Assembly (NCBI RefSeq): GCF_014651535.1
Contig: NZ_BMXB01000001.1
Location: 888,615-952,614, forward strand
Source of the DNA: Salinimicrobium marinum
Lineage (GTDB): Bacteria; Bacteroidota; Bacteroidia; Flavobacteriales; Flavobacteriaceae
DNA length: 64,000 nt
Direction: 5' to 3'
Positions 17,890-26,816 of the stretch are shown piece after piece. A program made the position numbers and the translations under genes. A model generated the notes under the pieces. The model was given only the letters and a program-made list of their open reading frames with translations. It ran no database searches and was not told where the DNA came from. The stretch's first letter is position 1, and each line of letters opens with the position of its first letter.

Positions 17890-19242
17890 TTGCAACTAAC
17901 TGCTTACACAAAAGAATTCGGAACAAATCTGTCTATTGCCTATCCGGTGATGCTGGGGCAGCTTGGTCATGTACTGGTGGGACTTGCAGATAACATCATG
18001 GTAGGTCAGCTTGGCGCTGCTCCCCTTGCTGCTGTTTCGTTAGGGAATACTCTCGTTTTCGTTGCATTGTCACTCGGCATCGGGTTTTCCTTTGCGATCA
18101 CTCCTCTTATTGCTGAAGCGGACGGTGCCGGAAATATTGAAGAAGGGAAAAGCTATTTTCACCACGGAGTGATCATGTGTACCCTCAACGGGATTTTCCT
18201 TTTCCTGCTACTACTGCTTGCCAAACCTGTGTTATATTATCTCGACCAGCCGCCCGAAGTAGTGGAACTGGCTATACCTTATCTTGAGATCGTGGCTTTT
18301 TCTATGATCCCGCTAATGATTTTCCAGGCCTACAAGCAGTTTGCAGACGGCTTGTCCCAGACAAAATATGCAATGTATGCAACCATAATTGCAAACCTGG
18401 TAAACGTGCTGTTCAATTATCTGCTTATCTATGGAGTATGGATATTTCCGAGGCTGGAGTTGCAAGGTGCTGCATTGGGAACTTTGATTTCCAGGTTTTT
18501 TATGTTGTGGTTTTTATGGGAGATCCTTAGGAGGAAAAAGAAATTCAGACAATATTTCCAGTGGTCCCGTAAAGAGTTTTTAAAGCCAGTTATTTTTAAA
18601 AGGTTGTTTTCCCTGGGCTTTCCTACAGCACTTCAAATGTTGTTTGAAGTTGCGATTTTCACTGCCACGGTGATCCTGGCAGGTATGCTTGGTACAAATC
18701 CGCAGGCAGCGAATCAGGTGGCTTTAAACCTTGCTTCCATGACATTCATGATAGCTGTGGGATTGGGAGTGACGGCAACCATAAGGGTTGGAAACCAAAA
18801 AGGCCTGGCCGATTTTAAAGCTTTACGCCGAATTGCTTTTTCAAACTTCCTGCTGGTTTTTATTATTGAAGCCATTTTTGCAGTTGCTTTCATTTTACTT
18901 AAAGACTGGCTGCCTACATTTTACATTGATAATGCCGAAGTGATCTTACTTGCATCTCAGTTATTGATCGTGGCCGCACTCTTTCAGTTAAGCGATGGTT
19001 TACAGGTAGTGATTTTAGGGGCCTTGAGAGGACTTCAGGATGTGAAGATTCCTACGGTAATCTGTTTTATTGCCTACTGGATCATAGGTTTCCCTATTTC
19101 ATGGTACTTCGGAAAAGCTGAAAACATGGGCAGTATGGGAATTTGGATGGGGCTGCTTGCCGGACTTACAGCTTCGGCACTAATGTTGTATCTTCGATTT
19201 AATTATTTAAGTAAAAAGTTTTTAAAACAGGCCGATGCCTGA
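17890..19242 (+). CDS. MATE-family multidrug efflux transporter
   Basis: A 450-residue inner-membrane antiporter with about 12 helices in two repeats. The N-terminal SIAYPVMLGQLGHVLVGLADN segment (quoted as YPVMLGQLGHVLVG) and the internal repeat SLGFPTALQMLFE carry the MATE signature positions. It exports cationic drugs or metabolites using Na+ or H+. The start is TTG at 17890; no ATG fits, and a promoter element sits 21 bp upstream. Two small genes follow on the same strand. Confidence 0.92.
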   Translation: MQLTAYTKEFGTNLSIAYPVMLGQLGHVLVGLADNIMVGQLGAAPLAAVSLGNTLVFVALSLGIGFSFAITPLIAEADGAGNIEEGKSYFHHGVIMCTLNGIFLFLLLLLAKPVLYYLDQPPEVVELAIPYLEIVAFSMIPLMIFQAYKQFADGLSQTKYAMYATIIANLVNVLFNYLLIYGVWIFPRLELQGAALGTLISRFFMLWFLWEILRRKKKFRQYFQWSRKEFLKPVIFKRLFSLGFPTALQMLFEVAIFTATVILAGMLGTNPQAANQVALNLASMTFMIAVGLGVTATIRVGNQKGLADFKALRRIAFSNFLLVFIIEAIFAVAFILLKDWLPTFYIDNAEVILLASQLLIVAALFQLSDGLQVVILGALRGLQDVKIPTVICFIAYWIIGFPISWYFGKAENMGSMGIWMGLLAGLTASALMLYLRFNYLSKKFLKQADA

Positions 19243-19272
19243 TAAATTAGAATAAAATTAAATATTTTTTCA

Positions 19273-19500
19273 ATGGACTTTCCAAAATTTCTCCTGGGCG
19301 ATAATACAGATTATCCTGATGCAATTTTTATCATTCATACTGAGTTTCCGCGTTTCATCATAAACCTTGAAAATGATGAGGTAGAATGGCTAGAAGATTT
19401 TGATGCCGATGATGAAAAAGAACTTTCTTCGGAAGCTGAAGGCCTTATTCAGCAGGCAAATGATTTTTATGACAGGGAGATTTCCCGTTATGATGAATAA
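19273..19500 (+). CDS. Small acidic hypothetical protein
   Basis: A 75-residue soluble protein with a strongly acidic second half (EVEWLEDFDADDEKELSSEAEG) written here as EWLEDFDADDEKE. The N-terminus contains FPRFIINLENDEVEW. I do not recognise a named domain; short proteins like this occur beside the PAP2 gene in flavobacteria. It sits 30 bp after the MATE gene and 11 bp before the PAP2 gene, so it is likely part of the same transcript. Confidence 0.65.
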   Translation: MDFPKFLLGDNTDYPDAIFIIHTEFPRFIINLENDEVEWLEDFDADDEKELSSEAEGLIQQANDFYDREISRYDE

Positions 19501-19511
19501 TTGATTCTTCC

Positions 19512-20096
19512 ATGGAACAACTGTTAGAACTTGACCATCAACTTTTTCTTTACCTGAATAACCTTGGTTCTGCTGCCTGGGATAATTTCTGGAACTTCAT
19601 TACTAATAAATGGTCTTCCATACCGCTGTATGTCGTCCTTTTGTTCATGATTTACCAGACTTACGGTCTCAAAGGAATGGGCATTACTCTGCTTTTTGTT
19701 GCAGGTTTAATCACCATTACAGATCAACTTGCAAATGTATTCAAACACGGATTCGAACGCGCACGTCCTTGCGGACAGGAAGGAGTTATGGAATATGCCA
19801 GGTTTGTTGCCGTGAGGTGTGGCCGGTACGGCTACTTTTCTGCCCACGCTGCAAGTTCGGCGGCTGTGACGGCTTTTGTAGGTCTGGCTTTGCGCCGTAA
19901 ATATCCTAACATAATCTACGTACTTATTTTTTGGGCAATAATGGTCTCCTACAGCCGAATTTACGTTGGGGTACATTATCCTCTTGACGTCGCCACAGGA
20001 ATCTTTATCGGCTCCGGTTTCGGATTTTTATTCTATCGACTACACCAATATTTGTTAAGGAAGTACTTGAATCGGGAGAAGATGAGCACAAAGTAA
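19512..20096 (+). CDS. PAP2-family membrane phosphatase
   Basis: A 194-residue membrane phosphatase with about five helices. All three catalytic motifs are present: KHGFERARP (KxxxxxxRP), YFSAHAA (PSGH-type, here SAH), and SRIYVGVHYPLDV (SRxxxxxHxxxD). Family members dephosphorylate lipid phosphates, including undecaprenyl pyrophosphate. It is the last gene of the MATE transcript. Confidence 0.9.
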   Translation: MEQLLELDHQLFLYLNNLGSAAWDNFWNFITNKWSSIPLYVVLLFMIYQTYGLKGMGITLLFVAGLITITDQLANVFKHGFERARPCGQEGVMEYARFVAVRCGRYGYFSAHAASSAAVTAFVGLALRRKYPNIIYVLIFWAIMVSYSRIYVGVHYPLDVATGIFIGSGFGFLFYRLHQYLLRKYLNREKMSTK

Positions 20097-20348
20097 ATTC
20101 GACATTTTCCGAAGGAAAGAGAAAAAAAATCGTGTCAATTTTCACGCATCATTCCAATAGAGCATCAGGATTAAAGAGATTCCATTTACTGAATAGTAAA
20201 TTTTATTAAAAAAATACTTATGTATTCGTTGCGATGCATGTAATGAATTTTAATCTTACCCTACCAAGAAATACTGAACAGTAAGCCAGAAACAACAAAC
20301 AACTCCTAAAAGCTGATCTTATCCAGGCTCTGTAAACCCGCAATTCTA

Positions 20349-21416
20349 TTAATCCATGCTCAGTAAATAATTCGCTGCGGCAAAAGGAGTAGTCTCATTT
20401 TTTTCAACTGCATCCATTTGGTTCTGCAGTTCTTTTTTTATTTCAGGATTATTGTAAAACCTGCTTTTTAAATGTTCGTTGATGGTTTGAAGTAGCCAAA
20501 ACCTGTTTTGCTGGCGGCGTTTATGATAGAAATGTTTATTTTCTTTTACGGTTGTTTCAAATTCTGTAATCATTTTCCAGATATCTTCAATCCCGGTGTG
20601 ATCCAGTGCGCTGCACAATAAAACATTTGGGGACCATCCGCTTTCTTTGGGAGGGTAGAGGTGTAGGGCGCGTCGGAATTCAGATCGTGCTTTTTCAGCG
20701 GGCTTTTTATTTTCACCATCGGCTTTGTTAATGACAATAGCATCTGCCATCTCCATAATTCCGCGTTTGATCCCCTGCAGCTCATCTCCGGCACCGGCCA
20801 GTTTCAGCAACAGGAAAAAATCTGTCATACTGTGAACGGTGGTTTCACTCTGGCCCACACCCACAGTTTCAATCAACAACGTATCAAACCCCGCAGCCTC
20901 GCATAAAATGATAGTTTCCCGGGTCTTTTTTGCCACGCCGCCCAAAGAATCCCCTGAAGGTGAGGGGCGGATAAAAGCGTTCTTGTGATTCACCAGCGTT
21001 TCCATTCGTGTTTTATCACCAAGAATACTTCCTCCCGAAACCGTGCTTGTGGGATCTACTGCCAACACTGCCACTCTTTTGCCGGCGTCGGCGAGATGAG
21101 TTCCAAAAGATTCGATAAAAGTACTTTTTCCCACCCCGGGCACTCCTGTAATTCCTATTCTAATGGATTTATTGGCAAATGGAAGGCATTTTTCCACCAG
21201 CAATCCTGCTTTTTCCTGATGCTGATGCTGGTTACTTTCAATTAGTGTGATGGCCCTGCTTACAGCAGCCTGATCTCTTTCCATGATCTTCTGAAAAAGA
21301 TATTCTACAGACCATTCTTTTCTTCGGGAATTCCGAATTTTATTTGCTGAAGCTGGATTCACATTCTGGGGGGAACCGCTGCCTTTAGTCTGGTTTAATG
21401 CCGATTTATGGTCCAA
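20349..21416 (-). CDS. meaB: Methylmalonyl-CoA mutase-associated GTPase MeaB
   Basis: A 355-residue G3E-type P-loop GTPase that protects and reloads adenosylcobalamin-dependent methylmalonyl-CoA mutase. Walker A is GVPGVGKST at about 95-103, followed by the switch segment AVDPTSTVSGGSILGDKTRM (quoted VDPTSTVSGGSILGDKT), VGVGQSE, and the specificity motif NKADG. The mutase subunits are not in the window, but the PduO-type adenosyltransferase at 30,641 supplies the same cofactor. Confidence 0.93.
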   Translation of the reverse strand: MDHKSALNQTKGSGSPQNVNPASANKIRNSRRKEWSVEYLFQKIMERDQAAVSRAITLIESNQHQHQEKAGLLVEKCLPFANKSIRIGITGVPGVGKSTFIESFGTHLADAGKRVAVLAVDPTSTVSGGSILGDKTRMETLVNHKNAFIRPSPSGDSLGGVAKKTRETIILCEAAGFDTLLIETVGVGQSETTVHSMTDFFLLLKLAGAGDELQGIKRGIMEMADAIVINKADGENKKPAEKARSEFRRALHLYPPKESGWSPNVLLCSALDHTGIEDIWKMITEFETTVKENKHFYHKRRQQNRFWLLQTINEHLKSRFYNNPEIKKELQNQMDAVEKNETTPFAAANYLLSMD

Positions 21417-21488
21417 GGGGAAAAACTTTTTTAGGTGAAAATCTTATTCGTATATTGAAGTACTAATTTAATAAAATTAAAATTCATT

Positions 21489-21923
21489 ATGAAGACATTG
21501 TATACAGCAAGTGCAACCACCATGGGTGGCCGTTCGGGTCATGTGAAAAGTGATGATGGTGTACTGGATCTGGAGTTAAGTATGCCTAAAGAATTAGGTG
21601 GTCAGGGAGGTAAAAAAACCAATCCGGAGCAGTTATTTGCTGCCGGATATTCTGCTTGCTATGGTAGTGCGTTACAAATAGTGGCCAAAAAACGTAAAGT
21701 TGAACTTGGGGATTTTTCTGTAACCGCTGAAGTTTCTATAGGAAAAACCGAGGAGGATGATTTACAATTGAGTGTTGTTCTGGATACCTATATTCCGGGG
21801 GTAAATATTGAGACTGGTGAAAGCCTGGTGAATGAGGCCCATGAGATTTGTCCTTATTCAAGAGCCACACGGGACAATATTGATGTTACCCTTAATCTAA
21901 TGTTAGACGACGAAGAAGAGTAG
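21489..21923 (+). CDS. Organic hydroperoxide resistance protein (Ohr/OsmC family)
   Basis: A 144-residue thiol peroxidase that reduces organic hydroperoxides. Both redox cysteines are present, in SACYGSAL (about residue 57) and CPYSRAT (about residue 121), as is the NPEQLFAAGY motif. The N-terminal TLYTASATTMGGRSGHV is typical of Ohr rather than OsmC. It ends at a clear terminator and is probably monocistronic. Confidence 0.92.
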   Translation: MKTLYTASATTMGGRSGHVKSDDGVLDLELSMPKELGGQGGKKTNPEQLFAAGYSACYGSALQIVAKKRKVELGDFSVTAEVSIGKTEEDDLQLSVVLDTYIPGVNIETGESLVNEAHEICPYSRATRDNIDVTLNLMLDDEEE

Positions 21924-21947
21924 TCTGGTAAAACTATATTACTCTTG

Positions 21948-21972
21948 AAAAAGCACCGTAAGGTGCTTTTTT
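21948..21972 (+). terminator. Terminator after the Ohr gene
   Basis: AAAAAGCACC / GGTGCTTTTTTT with loop GTAA. Confidence 0.85.
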
Positions 21973-21999
21973 TATGCCGGTATATTCTGAATATATTAC

Positions 22000-22030
22000 T
22001 TGTGGATTTGATTTTCCGGAAGTACATTTG
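22000..22030 (+). promoter_or_regulatory. Predicted promoter of the M23 peptidase gene
   Basis: TTG at 22000-22002 and TACATTTG at 22023-22030 are 20 bp apart, the usual Bacteroidota -33/-7 arrangement. The gene starts 14 bp further on. Confidence 0.6.
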
Positions 22031-22043
22031 AGAAATTTCAAGT

Positions 22044-22742
22044 ATGATCGCTTCCAACTTTCCTCAGTTCCTTTCCGGATTAACTTCTGAATTTACTCCG
22101 GTGATAGATTCCAGCTATCTTCAGGAAGATTATATGCATATTGATCTTTCCGGTACCAATAAAGAGCTTTCAGAAGTAGATATTTCTTCTTCTGAAGATT
22201 TTTCAGTCTATATAAGAGAGTATCTTCAAAAGCATGGGAAGAAAGTGGCTTTTGGCGGTTATAATGAAGTAAGGGATTTGTATCGCCGTAGCGAACTTTT
22301 TTCAGCTTCAGAAGGGGAAGAAATGGAACGAAATATCCACATAGGGCTCGACATCTGGGCAGAAGCTGGTACCGCAGTTTTGGCAGTGATGGAGGGGAAA
22401 GTTCATAGCTTTCAGGATAATGCTACGTTTGGCGATTACGGGCCAACGATTATTCTGGAACACCATATTTCCGGGAAAACTTATTTTAGCCTTTATGGAC
22501 ACTTAAGCAAGCATTCTCTGCAGCAAATTTCAGTTGGAAAGGAAGTGAAGCAGGGAGAGAAATTAGCAACATTGGGTAAACCTTCAGAAAATGGCGATTA
22601 TGCACCGCATTTGCATTTTCAGCTGATGGGGAATCTGCAGGGAAAAAAGGGAGATTATCCGGGCGTAACATCATTAAAGGAACTGGATTTTTATCTATTA
22701 AACTGTCCCGATCCTAATCTTCTTCTGAAAATAAAAAAATAA
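22044..22742 (+). CDS. M23-family metallopeptidase (LytM-like)
   Basis: A 232-residue protein with an intact peptidase M23 fold. The zinc ligands are in HIGLDIW (HxxxD, about 105-111), YGHLS (about 152) and PHLHFQL (HxH, about 185-191). Such enzymes cleave peptidoglycan cross-links. No signal peptide or LysM domain is visible, which is odd for a wall hydrolase. It could be cytosolic or use another export route. It is tail-to-tail with the DUF2911 gene, only 6 bp apart. Confidence 0.85.
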   Translation: MIASNFPQFLSGLTSEFTPVIDSSYLQEDYMHIDLSGTNKELSEVDISSSEDFSVYIREYLQKHGKKVAFGGYNEVRDLYRRSELFSASEGEEMERNIHIGLDIWAEAGTAVLAVMEGKVHSFQDNATFGDYGPTIILEHHISGKTYFSLYGHLSKHSLQQISVGKEVKQGEKLATLGKPSENGDYAPHLHFQLMGNLQGKKGDYPGVTSLKELDFYLLNCPDPNLLLKIKK

Positions 22743-22748
22743 AAAGAT

Positions 22749-23333
22749 TTACTTGAGCGAGGCAGTTAAATTGCTTTCGGGTTCTTTCATAGGTACATAT
22801 AGTGCGGTGGTATCCCACACCAGGATCATTACAACAAAATCATTTGCTTCTTCAAAAGTAATACTGAATTGTTCTATAGGGGTATTTAAAGGGCGCACAG
22901 AAACTTCTACTGTAAGTACATCATATTCGGGTAATCTGGACGGAACTTTATCGAGGGTAATGCCCCAGGGGTACATTTCGGAATTAAAAATCACTTTCCA
23001 CGACTTTTCTCCGGGAATGGTCCATAAGGTATATTTCCCGGCGCGTAACAGCGATCCATCCACCATGATATCCTTATTTGTCTGGAAAGTAGTTGCTTCG
23101 TTTGCACCCGTCCTCCAAACCTGATCATATGGTACCAGGCCGCCGAAAATTTCCCGACCTTTCTTATAAGGTCGGTTGTAAAAAACTTCAAGCTGTAGAT
23201 CATCCTGCTGATAGGCCACTATATCCTCGGGACTATAGGATTTAGTCCTGATATTTGAATAATAGTAGCCGGCAAGAACTACGAGAGTGAAAATCACTGC
23301 ACCAATTAAACTACGTTTCAGGTTTTTATTCAT
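22749..23333 (-). CDS. DUF2911 protein, membrane-anchored
   Basis: A 194-residue protein with one N-terminal helix (about 9-26) and an extracytoplasmic DUF2911 domain. Typical segments are GLVPYDQVWRTGANEAT, LRAGKYTLWTIPG, and EQFSITFE. The domain is common in Bacteroidota and has no known function. The gene is leftward and convergent with the M23 peptidase gene. Confidence 0.85.
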   Translation of the reverse strand: MNKNLKRSLIGAVIFTLVVLAGYYYSNIRTKSYSPEDIVAYQQDDLQLEVFYNRPYKKGREIFGGLVPYDQVWRTGANEATTFQTNKDIMVDGSLLRAGKYTLWTIPGEKSWKVIFNSEMYPWGITLDKVPSRLPEYDVLTVEVSVRPLNTPIEQFSITFEEANDFVVMILVWDTTALYVPMKEPESNLTASLK

Positions 23334-23365
23334 GGTATAAAAATATCAAATTTTATGCCCCAAAA

Positions 23366-23399
23366 AGAAAGCACCATTCCAGGCAGAAATGGTGCTTAA
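23366..23399 (-). terminator. Terminator of the DUF2383-like gene
   Basis: Reverse strand: AAGCACCATT / AATGGTGCTT stem followed by TTCTTTTT. Confidence 0.75.
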
Positions 23400-23418
23400 T
23401 AAAAACATTCTAAAGCTA

Positions 23419-23916
23419 TTACATGGCTTTTAGTTTTCTTACTTTAGGTTCGCTGTCTTTTTGAAGGCTTATTTCACAGCTATTAAATTTTTCTGCCTGC
23501 TCCAGCGATTTATTAATTACCTGTCTCTGTTTTTTTAAAATCCGGAGAACCTCTTCAGGTAATTTCTTTTCCTCAAGAATCTCTTTATATAATTTGAGAT
23601 TCTCTTTATCCTTTTTGGTGCACTTGTTCAATAATTTGAGAGGTCTCGATTTGGTGAGCGCTTTTTTCTCCTCTCGCCAATCTCTGTCAAGGTTACCCTT
23701 CTGGATCCACATTTTCTTTGGTTCTACACCTGCCTGTACCAGTTGCTCAGAAATCTCCTGACTAAACCTGTTTCGGTTTACAGTTTCGTGATTGAAAAAC
23801 CGCTTCAAGTTTACTTCCTGAACATCTTCACTTGCATTATAGTATATGCGCTCTGCTTCAAAACTGTCTTCCAACAACCAATTCAACTTTTTAAATTTTG
23901 AGTAACGATCTTCCAT
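23419..23916 (-). CDS. Four-helix-bundle protein, DUF2383/PA2169-like
   Basis: A protein of about 165 residues from ATG 23914-23916; the frame is open 21 bp further upstream. It is predicted almost entirely alpha-helical. The layout matches PA2169-type DUF2383 proteins: a first helix (LNWLLEDSFEAERIYYNASE), RNRFSQEISEQLVQAGVEP, a central helix with DWREEKKALTKS, and LYKEILEEKKLPEEVLRILK. These are ferritin-like bundles often linked to stress; function is unproven. The C-terminus is basic. It is divergent from the ECF sigma gene, about 265 bp away. Confidence 0.7.
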   Translation of the reverse strand: MEDRYSKFKKLNWLLEDSFEAERIYYNASEDVQEVNLKRFFNHETVNRNRFSQEISEQLVQAGVEPKKMWIQKGNLDRDWREEKKALTKSRPLKLLNKCTKKDKENLKLYKEILEEKKLPEEVLRILKKQRQVINKSLEQAEKFNSCEISLQKDSEPKVRKLKAM

Positions 23917-24182
23917 AATAGTACGTTTTAAAAACACAACAAGATAAAAATCAGGAGATTAATATATTTAGAAGGCTTTGTTAATTCTCGGTTTTTTAAT
24001 ATTATTTTGCCTTTATTTTAAGAAAAAAAGTAATTTTTTAAGGAACTTGATCTGTAAGAAAAGACTTTCTTTAATAATTTTTTAAAAGCAGCATCCCGTC
24101 ATTTTTGCTTTTAATGAAAATTTTTGCAACAGACTGTTTTTTCTTTCGTCTTTATAGTAGACATCAACCAAAACAATGAAAT

Positions 24183-24728
24183 GTGTTACAACATAAATTA
24201 ATTGAAGAATGTAAGCACAATAACCGCAGGGCGCAGTTTAAGCTTTACAACCAATATTGCGAAGGCATGTATTGTGTAGCCAGGAGGTTTGTTAATGATC
24301 CTTATGAAGCTGAAGACGCCATGCAGGAAGCCTTTGTGAAGGCGTTTGCTAAGCTGCATCAATTTACCGGAGAAGTTACTTTTGGTGCCTGGTTAAAAAG
24401 GATTGTGATTAATAAATGTATTGACAAGCTGAAGGCGAAGAAGCTGGAAATGCTGACTATCAATGAGCAGGTTTTAGCAAGCGTGGAAGATGAAAATGAC
24501 TGGGCAGTAGAAAGTGATGTTGGGATACATGAAGTGAAAGCTGCCATTGGAAATCTTCCGGAGAAATATAAATATCCGTTGATGTTGTTTTTAATAGAGG
24601 GATACGATCATGAGGAGATTTCAGAAATATTAAATATAAGTCAGGTGGCATCACGAACGCTGGTGCACCGCGGAAAAAAGAAATTACAGAATGAACTTAA
24701 AGAATTGAAAAATGTCACAGGATCTTAG
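24183..24728 (+). CDS. ECF-type RNA polymerase sigma factor
   Basis: A 181-residue sigma-70-family factor. Region 2 covers about residues 25-90 (ARRFVNDPYEAEDAMQEAFV, FGAWLKRIVINKCID) and region 4 covers about 125-175 (LPEKYKYPLMLFLIEGYDHEEI then SQVASRTLVHRGKKKL; each quoted in part). The start is GTG 24183, because nearby ATG codons are out of frame or closed. Its stop overlaps the next gene by 17 bp, the usual arrangement of a sigma factor with its membrane anti-sigma factor. Confidence 0.9.
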   Translation: MLQHKLIEECKHNNRRAQFKLYNQYCEGMYCVARRFVNDPYEAEDAMQEAFVKAFAKLHQFTGEVTFGAWLKRIVINKCIDKLKAKKLEMLTINEQVLASVEDENDWAVESDVGIHEVKAAIGNLPEKYKYPLMLFLIEGYDHEEISEILNISQVASRTLVHRGKKKLQNELKELKNVTGS

Positions 24729-25317
24729 AGAAATGTTCAGAAATGAAGAGGGCCCCGCTTCAGAAAAATTACCAGAAGGGCATAAAAGGAGATTTGAAGC
24801 AAAGCTTGATGAAGCTTTACCCAAAGAAACATCAGGATCAAATTACCTGTTTTTAAAATTAGCTGCTGTATTAATTGTGGTATTCGGGGTAGGTTTTATC
24901 TTTTTTTTACCATCCGAAGGGAATAAATTTTTAAAGAATGAGGTAGTAGAAACTCCGGTAGATGAAGAACAGGATGAAAAAGAACTGGAGAGACCATTTC
25001 AGGTAAGCGATGTCTCTCCGGAATTCAGGAAAATTGAAAATTATTATTTGGCAAGCCTGAATTTTGAAATAGCCAAACTTGAAATAACTGAAGAAAATAA
25101 GGCATTGCTGGATGCTTTTATGAAGCAATTGGCAGAACTGGAAAAGGAATACAAGCGATTGAATAACGAGTTTAGTGAAATTGGAGCCAACGAGCAGACG
25201 GTAGAAGCCTTGATCGTTAATCTGCAATTGAGGCTGGAGCTATTATACAAAGTAAAAAGTAAAATCAAAGAAATTAAAGAATCTAAAAACGAACAACATG
25301 AAAATTTTCAGGTGTAA
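24712..25317 (+). CDS. Probable anti-sigma factor-like membrane protein
   Basis: A 201-residue protein with an N-terminal cytoplasmic segment of about 45 residues, one membrane helix (about 46-64, LKLAAVLIVVFGVGFIFFL) and a C-terminal coiled-coil-rich extracytoplasmic domain. The overlap with the ECF sigma gene, the topology and the conserved start (LREMFRNEEGPASEKLPEGH) suggest an anti-sigma role; no zinc-binding motif of the RskA/ZAS type is visible. Its stop overlaps the DUF4097 gene start by 20 bp, so the three genes form one operon. Confidence 0.65.
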   Translation: MSQDLREMFRNEEGPASEKLPEGHKRRFEAKLDEALPKETSGSNYLFLKLAAVLIVVFGVGFIFFLPSEGNKFLKNEVVETPVDEEQDEKELERPFQVSDVSPEFRKIENYYLASLNFEIAKLEITEENKALLDAFMKQLAELEKEYKRLNNEFSEIGANEQTVEALIVNLQLRLELLYKVKSKIKEIKESKNEQHENFQV

Positions 25318-26686
25318 TATATTTTTAATGCTACTGGTTTTTGGATCATTGTCTGTTTCGGCACAAACAAAAAAATTAGATAAATCCTATAAAACCAGTG
25401 CTAATGTCACTCTTGATGTAGATGCCAGCCACACAAATATCATCATTGAGAAATGGGATAAAAATGAAGTGCAGATAGAGGCTTTTATGGAAGGAGGCGA
25501 GAACGGAAAGGATGCTAATAAACAACTTTTGGAGAGCTGGAAACTGCAAACCAGCGGAAATTCCGGCAGGGTATCTATAGTTTCCGGAGGTGGGGGAGGA
25601 ATGCCTGTTCCACCTATGGACATGAGTTCTTTTAATGGAGCCATGGCTAATCTTCCTGAAATTATTGATCCTGTTATGGAAATGGTAGGACCTCTTTTGG
25701 AAAGTATGTCCAGAAACCCTTTGCCACCAGAGGTTTTTGAAGGCATGGGGGATCTTCAGTTTGATTATTCTGCCTATCAAAAAGAGGGCGACAAGTACAT
25801 GGAGAAATGGGAAAAGAAAATAGAGAAAAAATTTGGTAAGGATTTCGAAGTTTCAATGGAACAATGGGCATCCAATATAGAAAAGGATACCGTACTATGG
25901 AAAAAAGACATTGAAATAAAAATGGAAAAATGGGGAGAAAATTTTGGTGCAAGTATGGAAGCCTGGGGAGAAAAGTTTGGTAAAGAGATGGAGAAATGGG
26001 CAGAACAGGTAGAAAAAGAGGTGGAGGCCAGGTATGGCGACAGTGGTCAAAACAAAATTTTTGTCTTGCCCGAAAATTCGAAAAAAGCCAAAAGAACGAT
26101 TCGGTTGAAGGTGCCAAATGATGCTAAACTGGAACTAAAGGTGCGGCATGGGGAAGTAAACCTTGCCGGCAGGAATTCCAATGTGAAAGCAGATTTTTCA
26201 CACAGTCAATTCTCGGCGAACACTATTTCCGGAAAGCAGACCCATATTAGAGCTGCTTATACTCCGGTAAACGTGAAAATGTGGGAATACGGGGAGCTTG
26301 AAACAACGTATGTTCAGAATTGTGACATAGCATCTGCCAGGAGTTTAAAGATCACTTCCAATTCCAGTGATGTAAAAATAGGGCAGATCCTCGAAACAGG
26401 TATTATATCTGGAACTTTTGGGCAGCTTAAGATCAGCAAACTGGCAGACGGATTTAATACTTTGGATATAACACTTGAAAACAGCGATTTGGAGCTGAAG
26501 CTTCCAAATGAAGCTTTTAATTTCAATTATAATGGATCACAGAGTGAGATTGAGTATCCCGTATCCATTAAAGGAACTCCTATTAAAAATTATGACACCC
26601 AGATCATTAATGGATATCACAAATCAAAAAGTGGAAATGGCACGATTTCAATAAAAGCAAAATACAGTGATGTGGTGGTGAAGTAA
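25298..26686 (+). CDS. DUF4097-like secreted protein with Trp-rich helical insert
   Basis: A 462-residue exported protein (signal peptide ending SVSAQ). Residues about 25-95 and 270-460 form beta-helix-like DUF4097 sheets (SANVTLDVDASHTNIII, KLELKVRHGEVNLAG). Between them lies a charged helical insert at about 168-246, with MExW units repeating at roughly 11-residue spacing in its second half. It is the last gene of the sigma/anti-sigma operon and probably the envelope target or sensor of that system; this role is inferred from position only. Confidence 0.75.
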   Translation: MKIFRCNIFLMLLVFGSLSVSAQTKKLDKSYKTSANVTLDVDASHTNIIIEKWDKNEVQIEAFMEGGENGKDANKQLLESWKLQTSGNSGRVSIVSGGGGGMPVPPMDMSSFNGAMANLPEIIDPVMEMVGPLLESMSRNPLPPEVFEGMGDLQFDYSAYQKEGDKYMEKWEKKIEKKFGKDFEVSMEQWASNIEKDTVLWKKDIEIKMEKWGENFGASMEAWGEKFGKEMEKWAEQVEKEVEARYGDSGQNKIFVLPENSKKAKRTIRLKVPNDAKLELKVRHGEVNLAGRNSNVKADFSHSQFSANTISGKQTHIRAAYTPVNVKMWEYGELETTYVQNCDIASARSLKITSNSSDVKIGQILETGIISGTFGQLKISKLADGFNTLDITLENSDLELKLPNEAFNFNYNGSQSEIEYPVSIKGTPIKNYDTQIINGYHKSKSGNGTISIKAKYSDVVVK

Positions 26687-26732
26687 TTCCACCTTAACTC
26701 CTCCGAATGGATCGAGGTAGATAGACATGAAC

Positions 26733-26767
26733 AAAAAAATCCGGAGCATTTTTGCTCCGGATTTTTA
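26733..26767. terminator. Bidirectional terminator between the DUF4097 gene and secA
   Basis: AAAATCCGGAGCA / TGCTCCGGATTTTT with loop TTTT; A and T runs flank both sides. Confidence 0.9.
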
Positions 26768-26816
26768 ATTTGATAAAGATTCTAATATCTAAAATCTCAC
26801 GTCTAAAATCTGATAT

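Noticed and set aside
25674..26117. Long reverse-strand open frame inside the DUF4097 gene
   Set aside because: It arises from the lysine/glutamate-rich repeats on the other strand and has a low-complexity Phe/Pro/Leu composition.
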